Source: a bacterium endosymbiont of Escarpia laminata (GTDB taxonomy: Bacteria > Pseudomonadota > Gammaproteobacteria > Chromatiales > Chromatiaceae). From it: a DNA stretch of 64,000 nt. Below, in pieces: positions 26,824 to 35,767 of the stretch. Position 1 is the first letter of the stretch; each line of letters begins with the position of its first letter. The DNA lies in assembly GCA_003660235.1 (NCBI GenBank), contig QGON01000057.1, positions 42,054 through 106,053 of the forward strand. Direction: 5' to 3'. The translations under genes and the position numbers were made by a program. Below the pieces are notes generated by a model, which was not told the origin of the DNA, searched no databases, and saw only the letters and a list, made by a program, of their open reading frames with translations.

Positions 26824-28029
26824 ATGTCCGATTGTCTGCAGCCGCCGCACCACTCATCCCCCAACAGCCTGCCGTCCCCGGATGCCGCTGCACTGGCTGT
26901 CAGTGAACAGTTGGAGCGCAGGATTCGTGATGAAATGGAGCAGACGGGCGGTGCAATCCCCTTCGATCGGTTCATGGAACTGGCGCTCTATGCGCCGGGG
27001 CTGGGCTATTATGTGGCGGGCAGCCGCAAGTTTGGCGAGGCGGGGGATTTTATCACTGCGCCAGAGATCTCGCCTCTGTTCGCCCGCTGTCTTGCCCGTT
27101 CAGCACAGCAGCTACTGGCGGAGATCAACGGCGGGGCGATTCTGGAGTTCGGTGCCGGTTCAGGTCTAATGGCCGCCGATATGCTGGCCGAGCTCGAACG
27201 GCTGGATGCGCTGCCGCAGCGCTATCTGATCATGGAGGTCAGTCCGGAGTTACAGGCGCGGCAACGAGAGACCATAACCCGGCGGGTGCCGGAACTGTCG
27301 GCGCGGATCGAGTGGCTGGATCGTCTGCCGGATTCTTTCTCCGGGCTGGTAGTGGCCAACGAACTTCTCGATGCCATGCCGGCACACCGTTTTCGCATGC
27401 GCTCAGGGTGTGTGGAGGAGAGCTTCGTCGCCTGGGATGAAGCGGGATTTGTGGAGCGTTTCGAGACGGCTGTCAGCCCGGAATTAGACTCAACTATTGG
27501 GCGGATCCAGGCGACCAACGGGGAGTTGGCGGAGGGTTATGTCTCCGAGGTCAATCTGCGTCTGCATGGTTGGATGAAGGCTTTGGGAACTATGATGCAG
27601 CGCGGTGCCGTCCTATTGGTGGACTATGGCTATCCGCGCAGCGAATTCTTTCATCCGCAACGCACCAGCGGTACCCTGATGTGCCACTATCGCCACCGCG
27701 CTCACCCTGATCCTTTTCGCTGGGTCGGTCTGCAGGATATTACCGCCCATGTCGATTTTACCGCTGTCGCAGAGTCGGGTGTTGCAGCAGGGTTTGAACT
27801 GTTGGGGTATACCACCCAGGCGCACTTTTTGATGGCCAGTGGACTGGACAGCCTTCTGGCGGGTTCGGACCCCAATGACCTGGTCAGTCACATGGAACTG
27901 GTGCAGGGGGTGAAACGCCTGACCCTGCCTTCGGAGATGGGTGAAAGATTCAAGGTGGTGGGGTTGGGTATGGATGCTGGGCAGCGTCTCAGTGGCTTTA
28001 GCCTGAGGGACTTACGTGACCGACTCTAA
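26824..28029 (+). CDS. MidA/NDUFAF7-type SAM-dependent methyltransferase
   Basis: The start is taken at ATG 26824 (MSDCLQPPHHSS, 401 residues); the upstream ATG lies within the divergent promoter region. DUF185 hallmarks are visible: GAIPFDRFMELALYAPGLGYYV, GDFITAPEISPLFARC, the SAM-binding LEFGAGSGLMAADML, and VVANELLDAMPAHRF. NDUFAF7 homologues methylate an arginine of a respiratory complex I subunit in eukaryotes. The bacterial target is not established. Length and motif order match the family. Confidence 0.9.
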   Translation: MSDCLQPPHHSSPNSLPSPDAAALAVSEQLERRIRDEMEQTGGAIPFDRFMELALYAPGLGYYVAGSRKFGEAGDFITAPEISPLFARCLARSAQQLLAEINGGAILEFGAGSGLMAADMLAELERLDALPQRYLIMEVSPELQARQRETITRRVPELSARIEWLDRLPDSFSGLVVANELLDAMPAHRFRMRSGCVEESFVAWDEAGFVERFETAVSPELDSTIGRIQATNGELAEGYVSEVNLRLHGWMKALGTMMQRGAVLLVDYGYPRSEFFHPQRTSGTLMCHYRHRAHPDPFRWVGLQDITAHVDFTAVAESGVAAGFELLGYTTQAHFLMASGLDSLLAGSDPNDLVSHMELVQGVKRLTLPSEMGERFKVVGLGMDAGQRLSGFSLRDLRDRL

Positions 28030-28038
28030 CATCCTCCT

Positions 28039-28548
28039 CTAGGGTTGGATCACTGATTTTGCAGTTTCCCGGGGCTTTAGCTGGACCAAAGCCTCGTCAA
28101 TTGCGGCATCAAGGTAGAAGGAGAACATCTCCACCGTGTTGATGCCGATCATGCGTTTGCGTACCTCTGAGCCCTCCCCATTGAGAAACAGCAGCGTTGG
28201 GCTTAAATGGACATCGTATCCATGGACAAAATGGGAGGCATCCTCGCGTTGGCCCTCGAAGTTCGTGACGTCCTGGCCCAGGTCGATAAGGATTTCGCGC
28301 ATGATGATCTTCTCTTCATACTCCCCGCTCAACAACATCGGATGCAGTATTTCCTGTTTCATCAGGTCGCAGAATGGACAGTGGTCCTGAGAAACCATCA
28401 GGAGAATGGGGAGTTGCCGCTGGATGGAGAGCCTTCCATCCTTCTGTAGATCGGTGGTGATGGGGATACGGATTTCCTCGGTGGAGAATGCCAGGCAAGA
28501 GAGCAACAGAAAGAAGCCGGCAAGACAGCCGATTGTCAGGTTTCGCAC
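28039..28548 (-). CDS. Secreted thioredoxin-fold protein (CPFC), SoxW-like
   Basis: The 169-residue product has an N-terminal signal (LTIGCLAGFFLLLSCLAFS) and a thioredoxin-like domain with the redox motif DHCPFCDLMKQEIL near residue 57. A cis-Pro region (VHLSPTLLFLNGEG) follows. It resembles SoxW/thioredoxin_2-type periplasmic thiol proteins that maintain sulfur-oxidation or cytochrome proteins. A similar gene with CGYC follows downstream. The partner is not identifiable from this locus; no sox genes are in the window. Confidence 0.78.
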   Translation of the reverse strand: MRNLTIGCLAGFFLLLSCLAFSTEEIRIPITTDLQKDGRLSIQRQLPILLMVSQDHCPFCDLMKQEILHPMLLSGEYEEKIIMREILIDLGQDVTNFEGQREDASHFVHGYDVHLSPTLLFLNGEGSEVRKRMIGINTVEMFSFYLDAAIDEALVQLKPRETAKSVIQP

Positions 28549-28663
28549 GATATCTCCAAGCTGTCAGTGGGACGAACGCAGTATAAAGAAATCTGCTCTA
28601 ACCGTCCCGTAGGATGCCCTTGTGGAGATTATCTGTCAGTGGTGAAATGACTGAACCATACTC

Positions 28664-29194
28664 TTAGTGTGGAAAAGACTCCAAGTCAACCGGCTTGGCG
28701 GCTCCGGCAATGGCATCTGTTGGCAGCCCGATCTTCTGCATGGCTGTGCGGGAGTCTCTGAGCGCGCTGTCGAGCAGGTCCTCGTAGTTTTCCTTGCCGT
28801 TGAAGCCAGCGATGGGTGCTGTCAGAGGGTTACCATTGGGATCGAGAATTACCACCGTTGGGGTGGCAAAGACCTTGTAGCGTCTGGTGAACTGGCGGCT
28901 GCGGATTCGGCTGCCGTCAAAATCGGTGATTTTGCCGCCATTGCTGATGTTGTATTCCAGAATTGTGGCCTTTTTAGCGGCCTCTGGATCAGCGAGCATC
29001 GGTTTCAATACCTGCTCTTTGAGTAACTCGCAGTAGCCACAGCCATCGGCAGTGAATGCTACCAAAATCGGACTACCGGTCTTGGTGGCCTGCTTAGATA
29101 CGGCCTCCCAGTCAGTGGTGCTCTTGAGTTCTGTTGCGTTGGAGACTGAAAAGACCAACAGAAACAGCAAGGCTAAAAGTAATCGAAACTGCAT
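28664..29194 (-). CDS. Secreted thioredoxin-fold protein (CGYC)
   Basis: I favour the ATG at 29194 (MQFRLLLALLFLLVFSVSNA, 176 residues), which gives a clean signal peptide; starts at 29200 and 29218 remain possible. The active site is ADGCGYCELLKEQVLKPML, and the cis-Pro loop is KVFATPTVVILDPNGNP. It shares layout with the CPFC protein at 28039 (signal peptide, CxxC, PxxxFLN/LDPNG). They look like diverged duplicates with different redox motifs. A role in periplasmic disulfide reduction is inferred. Confidence 0.78.
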   Translation of the reverse strand: MQFRLLLALLFLLVFSVSNATELKSTTDWEAVSKQATKTGSPILVAFTADGCGYCELLKEQVLKPMLADPEAAKKATILEYNISNGGKITDFDGSRIRSRQFTRRYKVFATPTVVILDPNGNPLTAPIAGFNGKENYEDLLDSALRDSRTAMQKIGLPTDAIAGAAKPVDLESFPH

Positions 29195-29395
29195 GATCAT
29201 CCGAGTTATCAAATCCATGATTCACACATAAGAATATCATGAGACTTTAATATATCAACTATTTCTCAGGGTTTTTCCCTCTAACTGTGAACAGGGTTCA
29301 TATCACCGATATCTTTCTTTTCAGCTTGAGTGGATCGGTTATGAGTGAAACGGGAGGAGATTGTGCTATAGGCCCTATTATGTTGTCGGTTATCC

Positions 29396-30355
29396 TTAAC
29401 GGGCTGAGGTTGAACGGTAGCGCTGAAAACGGCCACGATAATTTTTCCCACCCAGATAGAGCGGCACGATTTCATCGATATCCTTGGGTTTGATACCCAG
29501 GTCGGGAAAACTATTCTCACTGCAGGTGCTATCCATTTGCAGGGAGAGGTAGTTGTCCTGAGAGAAAGGTTTACCGGGGAGGTGCTCCAGAAGGCGGGCT
29601 TGCAGTTGGGAGGTGCGATCTCCCAAACCGATGACTCGCCGCTTCAGATTAAGCATCTGTGCGGTATAGAGGACCAACTCCCGCAAAGAGAAACTGCGTG
29701 GTCCGCAGAGATCGAAATGTTTACCAAAGGTGTGACGATCTTTCAAAGCCCGGCTGAATGCTTCAGCCACGTCGCCAACATAAACGGGTGCGAAGCGGGT
29801 TTCAGGGCAGGCGAGGGGGAATATGCCGGGTGTGAAGCGCAGCAGCTGAGCGAAGCGATTGAAGAAGCTGTCTCCAGGGCCAAAGATGACCGAGGGACGA
29901 AAGCTGGTGACCTGCATAGAGGCGCTGCCGTGAGTGTGGGCGCGGTTTTCCCCCTCGCCTTTTGTGCGGAGGTATTGGCTGGTGCCGTTTGCCTCGCTGG
30001 CGTTTAATGCGCTCATGTGCAACAGTCTGGGAACCCCTGCGTCACGGCAGGCATCGACAAGAGTATCCACCAGTTCAACATGAATTTTTCGGAAGCTGCC
30101 CGTGTGGCTATCCTCGTTGAGTATGCCGATGAGATTGATCACCGCATCGCAATCCATAAACTGCCCCGCCAACGCTGCCCGGTCAAAGATGTCGGTAGTG
30201 GCGAGTTTGCAACCAGGGTAGATCTTGAGATGAGAGAAACGTTCGGGATGGCGGCTGACTATCTTACAGGCGGTACCCGCTTTGCTTAGCCGCCCCACCA
30301 GATGTTGTCCAACAAATCCGCTTCCACCGAGGATACAGACACGAACATCCGCCAT
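29396..30355 (-). CDS. NDUFA9-like NAD(P)-binding SDR protein
   Basis: This 319-residue atypical short-chain dehydrogenase has the N-terminal nucleotide motif ILGGSGFVGQHLVGRL. It also has VINLIGILNE, MSALNA, a SQYLRTKGEGE active-site region with Tyr and Lys, and FRPSVIFGPGDSFFNRFAQLL. Proteins of this type are called complex I NDUFA9-subunit-like, though bacterial complex I lacks such a subunit. They are often linked to quinone or lipid metabolism. The start could be either of two consecutive Met codons (30358 or 30355). Confidence 0.87.
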   Translation of the reverse strand: MADVRVCILGGSGFVGQHLVGRLSKAGTACKIVSRHPERFSHLKIYPGCKLATTDIFDRAALAGQFMDCDAVINLIGILNEDSHTGSFRKIHVELVDTLVDACRDAGVPRLLHMSALNASEANGTSQYLRTKGEGENRAHTHGSASMQVTSFRPSVIFGPGDSFFNRFAQLLRFTPGIFPLACPETRFAPVYVGDVAEAFSRALKDRHTFGKHFDLCGPRSFSLRELVLYTAQMLNLKRRVIGLGDRTSQLQARLLEHLPGKPFSQDNYLSLQMDSTCSENSFPDLGIKPKDIDEIVPLYLGGKNYRGRFQRYRSTSAR

Positions 30356-30483
30356 CACATTCTCTCCATCTTTTTTATACTTGTAGTTGGTGAATAATGG
30401 ACCTGAACCGATAGTGGTTCAACTATCCTGTTTCTGTTTGATATTCATGAAGTTCCCCGTAGCAGAGTGAAGCCAAGGCACCG

Positions 30484-31299
30484 ATGGAGAATCTAACCCT
30501 GACATTTGGACTCTACCCGACACTGCTCTTCCTTATCCTGGGTGGTGTTGTGGGTATAGTTGCCGGTCTGTTTGGTGTGGGAGGCGGCTTGGTGGTGGTG
30601 CCTGCACTGATATGGGGATTGCCCCTGGTGGGGGTCGAGGCGGATCTGGTGGTTCATATCGCCGTGGGGACCTCACTCACAACGATAGTTTTTACCTCAC
30701 TGGCTGCTATTCGCGCCCACCAGAAACATGGCGCTGTGCTCTGGGGGCATGTCTCGCGACTGACACCGGGTATACTGGTGGGCAGTTGGCTTGGAGGGAT
30801 CGCTGCCGGTGCGATGGATGCGAATATGTTGCAGCGGGTCTTTGGTACCTTTGCCGTCCTGGTGGCGTTGCGGATGTTTTTTCTCGGCAACAGCAGCTCG
30901 GCATACCGCCTGACACAGGCGTGGCTGATGACTCTGGCAGGCAGTGGTATCGGCCTGGTGTCGGCGATCGTCGGCATTGGTGGCGGTACAATGACCGTGC
31001 CGTTGCTGTACGCCGGCGGGGTGGAGATGCGCAAGGCTGTGGCAACATCGAGCGCCTGCGGTCTGCCGATTTCTCTTGCCGGTGCCGCCAGTTTTGCGAT
31101 AACGGGTTGGGCCGTGGAAGGGTTGCCGGCGGGGAGTACAGGTTATCTCTATTGGCCGGTTGGCCTGATCATCGTAATGACCAGTGTGCTGACAGCACCA
31201 TTTGGTGCGGCATTGGCGCATCGGCTGCCGGCAGCGATTTTGAAACGGGTGTTTGCGATTTTTTTACTGTTGATGGGTATACGGTTACTGTTGGGATAG
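30484..31299 (+). CDS. TauE/SafE family sulfite exporter-like permease
   Basis: The 271-residue protein has seven to eight membrane helices with the duplicated family motif. The first copy is GIVAGLFGVGGGLVVVPALI and the second is GLVSAIVGIGGGTMTVPLLY. It fits the TauE/SafE group, which exports sulfite, sulfoacetate or other organosulfur anions. In a sulfur oxidiser, export of sulfite is plausible, but no substrate motif is known. Its 3' end overlaps the convergent gene by 15 bp. Confidence 0.9.
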   Translation: MENLTLTFGLYPTLLFLILGGVVGIVAGLFGVGGGLVVVPALIWGLPLVGVEADLVVHIAVGTSLTTIVFTSLAAIRAHQKHGAVLWGHVSRLTPGILVGSWLGGIAAGAMDANMLQRVFGTFAVLVALRMFFLGNSSSAYRLTQAWLMTLAGSGIGLVSAIVGIGGGTMTVPLLYAGGVEMRKAVATSSACGLPISLAGAASFAITGWAVEGLPAGSTGYLYWPVGLIIVMTSVLTAPFGAALAHRLPAAILKRVFAIFLLLMGIRLLLG

Positions 31300-32091
31300 C
31301 AATTGTATCGCGGAGGGACTGGGCAGCTGAATCGGCATTTTGCGAAACAGCAGGAGTTGATTCTGAGTGCCTTTTAGCACCAGGCGCCCCTGGTTGTGGG
31401 CAAACTCATAGGCCTGGGTTTTGTTCGACTTGGGTTCGTGAATCAGGAGGCGGTTCTGGCCGAGCCTGTACTGTCCGTCAAAGTAGCGATCACGCTTGGC
31501 ATAGATTCGGAAATGGCCGTAGGCAAGAATCAGAACCATTCCACTCTGCCCTTTCCAGACACCATCCAATGGAGACTGGGACATTTTGAGCCGTTGAGCG
31601 GCGCTAGCAGGCGCGGTTTGCTGGTAAGGCTGAGCGTTGGACGTTGCAGGGGTAGCACCTCCAGTGACCTGGTTCCCCAGGTTCTGCATCTGTTCCTGTC
31701 CGGATTTGGCCAGAGCGGGGGCCTGCGACATCATGCCCTGCATCGGCTGTTGCGTAACAGATGGCATAGCTGGTGTAGCCATGCCCGGCATCATCTGCTG
31801 ACCTGGAATTGCACTCCCAGGCATGGTGTAGAGAGACCAGGGTGCGGGGGCCATATTCTGCCAGCTGTTGAAGGGCTGAAAGTTGTTGCCGGAGGACCAG
31901 TTGAACCCGTCATTCGGGTTGCTGTCCTGAGACTGATTGGCAATCTTTCCCATCGCATCCATCATCGACAGCATTGCCCGTGCCATGGTGTTTGATGTGG
32001 AGTTCCCACCCGCCATCACGAGCGGGGAGCAGAGGATGAGTAATAATAACTGTTTGTTGAATCGAAACATCTTTAGTCTGTGGTTGAACAT
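31285..32091 (-). CDS. Exported Met/Gln/Pro-rich protein of unknown function
   Basis: I do not recognise this 268-residue protein. It has a signal peptide (MFRFNKQLLLLILCSPLVMAGG) starting from the second Met region. A low-complexity stretch rich in Met, Pro, Gln and Asn follows (about residues 50-160; MPGSAIPGQQMMPGMATPAMP). It ends in a compact domain of about 90 residues (LDGVWKGQSGMVLILAYGHFRIYAKRDRYFDGQYRLGQNRLLI), which looks like a small beta-barrel. The Met-rich section could bind metal or be a flexible linker. It converges with and slightly overlaps the TauE gene. Confidence 0.7.
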   Translation of the reverse strand: MFNHRLKMFRFNKQLLLLILCSPLVMAGGNSTSNTMARAMLSMMDAMGKIANQSQDSNPNDGFNWSSGNNFQPFNSWQNMAPAPWSLYTMPGSAIPGQQMMPGMATPAMPSVTQQPMQGMMSQAPALAKSGQEQMQNLGNQVTGGATPATSNAQPYQQTAPASAAQRLKMSQSPLDGVWKGQSGMVLILAYGHFRIYAKRDRYFDGQYRLGQNRLLIHEPKSNKTQAYEFAHNQGRLVLKGTQNQLLLFRKMPIQLPSPSAIQLLSQQ

Positions 32092-32328
32092 CAGGTCATC
32101 TCATTCTTGGACAGGGGTTGAGCGGCTGCGCCGCTCTTGTCAGGAAAGGCTAATGGTGGTTAGCTATGGGTCGAGCCGTCAATTGACTGCCGTAGCTGCT
32201 TTCTGTGATCCCGATACCGCAAATGGTAGCAGGGTTATTGGCAGATGATATGTCTGAATGGTTGAAAATAAGACGACAATAAATACCAAGACTCAAATTT
32301 GCTTGGGCGAGGGGAGAGAGTAGATTCA

Positions 32329-32778
32329 ATGAACACGCAACAACGATCTGATGGAGAGCGTAGAACCGGTACCCAGGAAATGATCGACAAACTGCTCGAC
32401 GAGCGTCAGGAGATGCTGGTGCTTTTTTGTCAGGTGGCCGGGCTCGAACCCTATTCACGGACGGAGTCATTGGAAAAACTTCTACAGACTTTTTGCCAGG
32501 TCCTGGTGGATTACACCGCCTTTGGTCATTTCGAAGTCTTCGGTCATATCAGTGATGGTTCTGAGAGACGTAGTCGTGTGATCAAGGTGGCTGAAGAGAT
32601 CTACCCCGGTTTTGTCGAGGCTACAGAAGCTGCGGTGAACTTCAACGATAAATATGACCTTTCAGACCATGAATTGGAACTCGACAAGCTGTCAAAAGAC
32701 CTCTCTTCTCTGGGAGAAGAGCTGGCGATTCGAGTCGAACTTGAAGACCGACTGGTTGCAACCATGTTGGCGCGCTGA
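32329..32778 (+). CDS. rsd: Rsd/AlgQ family anti-sigma-70 regulator
   Basis: The start is ATG 32329 behind a GGGGAGAGAG ribosome site (149 residues). It is an all-helical protein with the family pattern IDKLLDERQEMLVLFCQVAGLEPY and QTFCQVLVDYTAFGHFEVF. Rsd binds region 4 of the housekeeping sigma factor and favours alternative sigma factors. AlgQ in Pseudomonas influences alginate and siderophore genes. It has its own upstream gap of about 230 bp, so it is probably monocistronic. Confidence 0.9.
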   Translation: MNTQQRSDGERRTGTQEMIDKLLDERQEMLVLFCQVAGLEPYSRTESLEKLLQTFCQVLVDYTAFGHFEVFGHISDGSERRSRVIKVAEEIYPGFVEATEAAVNFNDKYDLSDHELELDKLSKDLSSLGEELAIRVELEDRLVATMLAR

Positions 32779-33007
32779 GCTTCCAAAATCCAAATAATGA
32801 GAACTTCCACTGAGTCATCAGGAATCCAGGTCATATTTCTGCGGGGATTCCCTACTTGTTGTCGACATAGATAGGACGAAAATAGCAGATCACTATCTGG
32901 TGTTGCTTGCCTGTCAGGGGACAATTTTCTGAACTATTCAACATTTGCGCAACATTTATATGGAATTGGTGTAACATCCGCTTAGTATCAAAAACAGCTT
33001 GGTGGGT

Positions 33008-35179
33008 ATGGGAAAACGACTGAAAAAGCTGTTTCATTGGCAGCCTGGGCGTGCAGAGTTCCTGTCGCCTTTAAGAAAGCTTACGCGCCCTGTTTTGCCG
33101 CTGGAAAGATTTCAGATCGGTATAGATAACACCCACATCGACATCTTCCTGAGCCCGAAGATCAGCGCTACCGCCAGTGAACTGGTCAGACGCATAGTCA
33201 ATGAGGATCTTGCCCGGAGCAATTGGGGCGAGGTGGGACCAGAAGCCTCCAGCAAAGATTTTGACGCTTTCAGAGATGCCTACAGCGGTTTGATGGAAGT
33301 GGTTGTAGAGCGGGTGCATGACCGTGCAGCGGCGACTGAAATCATTCAACTGTTGCATATGTCGTTATTGAAGCTCCTGCTGGAGTTGCCTGGTCAGGAG
33401 ATTAAACGTCTGCGGCATCAACTGCAGCAGGATTCCAGCAATTTCTCACCTCAGCTGGCAGGACGATCACTGGAGCTGCATGAGCGGGCCGTGGCGCTCG
33501 CAAAGCTTGAGCCGGGGGTCACCTATCGGACCCTGCGGCGTCTATTCAAGGTGGTTCAACGACAGGAATCGACCAGTTTGCGCAAGATGCGCAAGTCGGT
33601 ACTCGGTGCTTCCTGGATGGTTCCCAAGCTGGCACTCTTCAATCCTTTATTGCACCTGCCGAGTCTGACCTGCGAAGAGTATTTCATGAACCACTATCCA
33701 TTGCTTTGCATGGATAATGGCGAACAGAACTTTTTTGCCCTTACCAATCAGATTGTCTGTGATCTGTTTCAGAATTATCTGCCCGAGTGGGCTGTTGCGG
33801 CTGATGAGTTATCCGAGCGTAATGTTCCCCAGGGGCTTCGGATCAAGGAGCGGGATACCGGAGAGGGGATCTCCGGCTTTCTTGAAGGGCAACGTCTGCT
33901 TGAACAGGCGCTGCAGGATGAGGAATTCATGGTGCCGAGAACATCCTGGCTGGATGTCCCCGACAATATCGAACGCCTCATTCAACCCGTAGGCGGACAT
34001 TGGCTTTTCGGGCCTATGAATAAAGCGCCTCAGCCCAATGCGCCATGGCATGACAAAAACTGGCCGGAATTCCAGCAGCGTCTTGCAAGTGAGTTGTTTC
34101 GGCGTTGTCTCAGGGCTGATATTACGCGCCGAGCCGTTGCCTCCTACCGGGCGCCACGTCTCTATCGGCAGTTGGAAGGGCGCATACCTGTCAAGGAGGT
34201 CTACCAGTATCTGGCTGGTGTCATACCAAAACGGAAACTGGTGCGCCGGCTCAGCGCACTGCCCCAGAGTGAGAGCAGCAATGATATGATCAAGGCGCTG
34301 GACATGGTATCCAACCATATTCGGCGCATGTCCACGGCCAAACAGCAGGAGTATGTGGTTCGCTATATCCGGGATTTTCTGGGTTTTCGACGCGACCTCA
34401 AGCTCGCCTATTTCGTGAACCGGGCAATGGCACGGCTGAAATTGCTCTCCTCTCCAGAAGATATCAAGCTTTCGAAAGATAACGGCAGCCTCTACGACTA
34501 CCCGCTGCGTGCCGAGGTGGAGCCGGATGAACAGAAGATCCAGGCGCATGTGATCATGAAGGCGGATCTGCGAGGCTCCACTGAGATCACCAAACAGTTG
34601 TTGGCCAAGAGACTCAACCCGGCCACTCATTTCAGCATGAACTTTTTCGGGCCGATTACCAAGCTGTTGAATGATTTCGGCGCACAGAAGGTATTTGTTG
34701 AGGGGGATGCGCTGATCCTGACCATTCTCGAATATGAAGGTGCGTCTCCCCAGTGGATGAGCGTGGCAAATGCCTGTGGTATGGCGCGCAAAATCCTCTC
34801 CGTAATGGACACGCAGAACACGCAGAATCGCATGCATAATCTGCCGGAACTCGAACTGGGATTGGGCATCGCTTTCAGTGAGGATGCGCCAGCCTACCTC
34901 TACGATGAGCGCCGCAAGATTATGATTTCCCCTGCGATTAATCAGGCTGATCGGCTCTCCTCATGTTCGGCTGAGTTGAAGCGCAACCTGCAGTGGTCGA
35001 GACACAAGGGCCACCGGGTGGAAGTGATGACAGCACTTGGGCAGGATAGCGAAGCGGGCAGACTGTTACGCTATAACGTCAATGGTATCGAGCTTGATTC
35101 GCCAGCATTTTTTAAGCTTAAATCGGAGTTGGCGCTGCACAAAGTACGGTTACGGGATCGTGAAGGAGATTCACACTAG
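33008..35179 (+). CDS. Large protein with C-terminal class III nucleotidyl cyclase-like domain
   Basis: The 723-residue product (ATG 33008; the track uses an upstream TTG) has no signal peptide or clear membrane helix. The N-terminal ~500 residues are Arg/Leu-rich helical sequence I cannot assign. The C-terminal ~200 residues resemble a class III cyclase: VIMKADLRGSTEITKQLL (metal-Asp region), then FFGPITKLLNDFGAQKVFVEGDALILTI (second metal-Asp strand). Later segments are less canonical, and the Lys/Asp and Asn/Arg catalytic positions are not obvious. It may be an active cyclase or a degenerate sensor. A small ORF overlaps its 3' end. Confidence 0.72.
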   Translation: MGKRLKKLFHWQPGRAEFLSPLRKLTRPVLPLERFQIGIDNTHIDIFLSPKISATASELVRRIVNEDLARSNWGEVGPEASSKDFDAFRDAYSGLMEVVVERVHDRAAATEIIQLLHMSLLKLLLELPGQEIKRLRHQLQQDSSNFSPQLAGRSLELHERAVALAKLEPGVTYRTLRRLFKVVQRQESTSLRKMRKSVLGASWMVPKLALFNPLLHLPSLTCEEYFMNHYPLLCMDNGEQNFFALTNQIVCDLFQNYLPEWAVAADELSERNVPQGLRIKERDTGEGISGFLEGQRLLEQALQDEEFMVPRTSWLDVPDNIERLIQPVGGHWLFGPMNKAPQPNAPWHDKNWPEFQQRLASELFRRCLRADITRRAVASYRAPRLYRQLEGRIPVKEVYQYLAGVIPKRKLVRRLSALPQSESSNDMIKALDMVSNHIRRMSTAKQQEYVVRYIRDFLGFRRDLKLAYFVNRAMARLKLLSSPEDIKLSKDNGSLYDYPLRAEVEPDEQKIQAHVIMKADLRGSTEITKQLLAKRLNPATHFSMNFFGPITKLLNDFGAQKVFVEGDALILTILEYEGASPQWMSVANACGMARKILSVMDTQNTQNRMHNLPELELGLGIAFSEDAPAYLYDERRKIMISPAINQADRLSSCSAELKRNLQWSRHKGHRVEVMTALGQDSEAGRLLRYNVNGIELDSPAFFKLKSELALHKVRLRDREGDSH

Positions 35180-35396
35180 CCGCTATTTGGATCGCCACGG
35201 CACGACACACTGGCTGGTGGTGCGTGAAGCACCGGTGTTGCTCTGGCAAGGTGATGTTACGGCAGGCCCCGAGCCGCTGGGGCGTCATTTCTTTGAAGTC
35301 GTCACTGAACTCAAACTGGTCGCCCGGGTCAAAGCCAAACTCAGTTCAAAGCATAAGGATTCACGTAACGGTCGGCAAACGGGTTCGGCCGGGTAG
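35160..35396 (+). CDS. Small conserved-looking protein overlapping the cyclase-like gene
   Basis: The track ORF starts at 35037, but most of that lies inside the upstream gene. A GTG at 35160 gives a 78-residue protein (MKEIHTSRYLDRHGTTHWLVVREAPVLLWQGDVTAGPEPLGRHFFEVVTEL) overlapping it by 20 bp, a coupling-like arrangement. The sequence is balanced, with an alternating beta-strand pattern and a basic tail (KAKLSSKHKDSRNGRQ). I do not recognise a family. It could be a partner of the cyclase-like protein or a spurious frame. Confidence 0.45.
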   Translation: MKEIHTSRYLDRHGTTHWLVVREAPVLLWQGDVTAGPEPLGRHFFEVVTELKLVARVKAKLSSKHKDSRNGRQTGSAG

Positions 35397-35767
35397 TTCA
35401 ATTCGGCCGGGTCCTCAGTGTGGTGATCTGCTGAGCCTCTATTCCTCTGCATGAATGTGCCCGCCCCGGGATAAGTGCATCTGCTGATTTTATTGCAACA
35501 AGAATATCCTCTGCACCGGATCATCAATGACAGTTGCTCCCTGATCCTGCCCGGTTATCACTATCCGAACCCCTCTCTAATGATCTGCTATATGAATATC
35601 GCTGAAAAAAGTTCCAGTAATTAACTTCTCATGAGTCCTGGATCTTCTCTTGTAATGTAAAGAAAGGCGCTTGTCTGCCGCAAAGAATAACAGAATTCAT
35701 AGATACGGAGCAGGCAATAAATAATCAATAGTTAATGATTATTTTATTTTTTGTCTGGCAAAAGGTT
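35397..35767. other. 371-bp non-coding gap at the left edge of the amide-cluster
   Basis: I see no gene here. A direct repeat TTCGGCCGGG (35385-35394 and 35402-35411) spans its left boundary, and the right 100 bp become strongly AT-rich (AATAATCAATAGTTAATGATT). The promoter of the 35768-41585 gene set must lie here, but no unambiguous -10/-35 or sigma-54 site is visible. Confidence 0.45.

Noticed and set aside
29287-29493. 68-residue plus ORF at the 3' end of the NDUFA9-like gene
   Set aside because: Half lies antisense to that gene, and it has no ribosome site or recognisable domain.
33809-34837. 342-residue minus ORF inside the cyclase-like gene
   Set aside because: Antisense frame with His/Arg-rich, low-information sequence; the plus frame contains the cyclase-like motifs.
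35641-35767. Sigma-54 promoter before the amide cluster
   Set aside because: The GG and GC pairs found are spaced 12 bp instead of 10.
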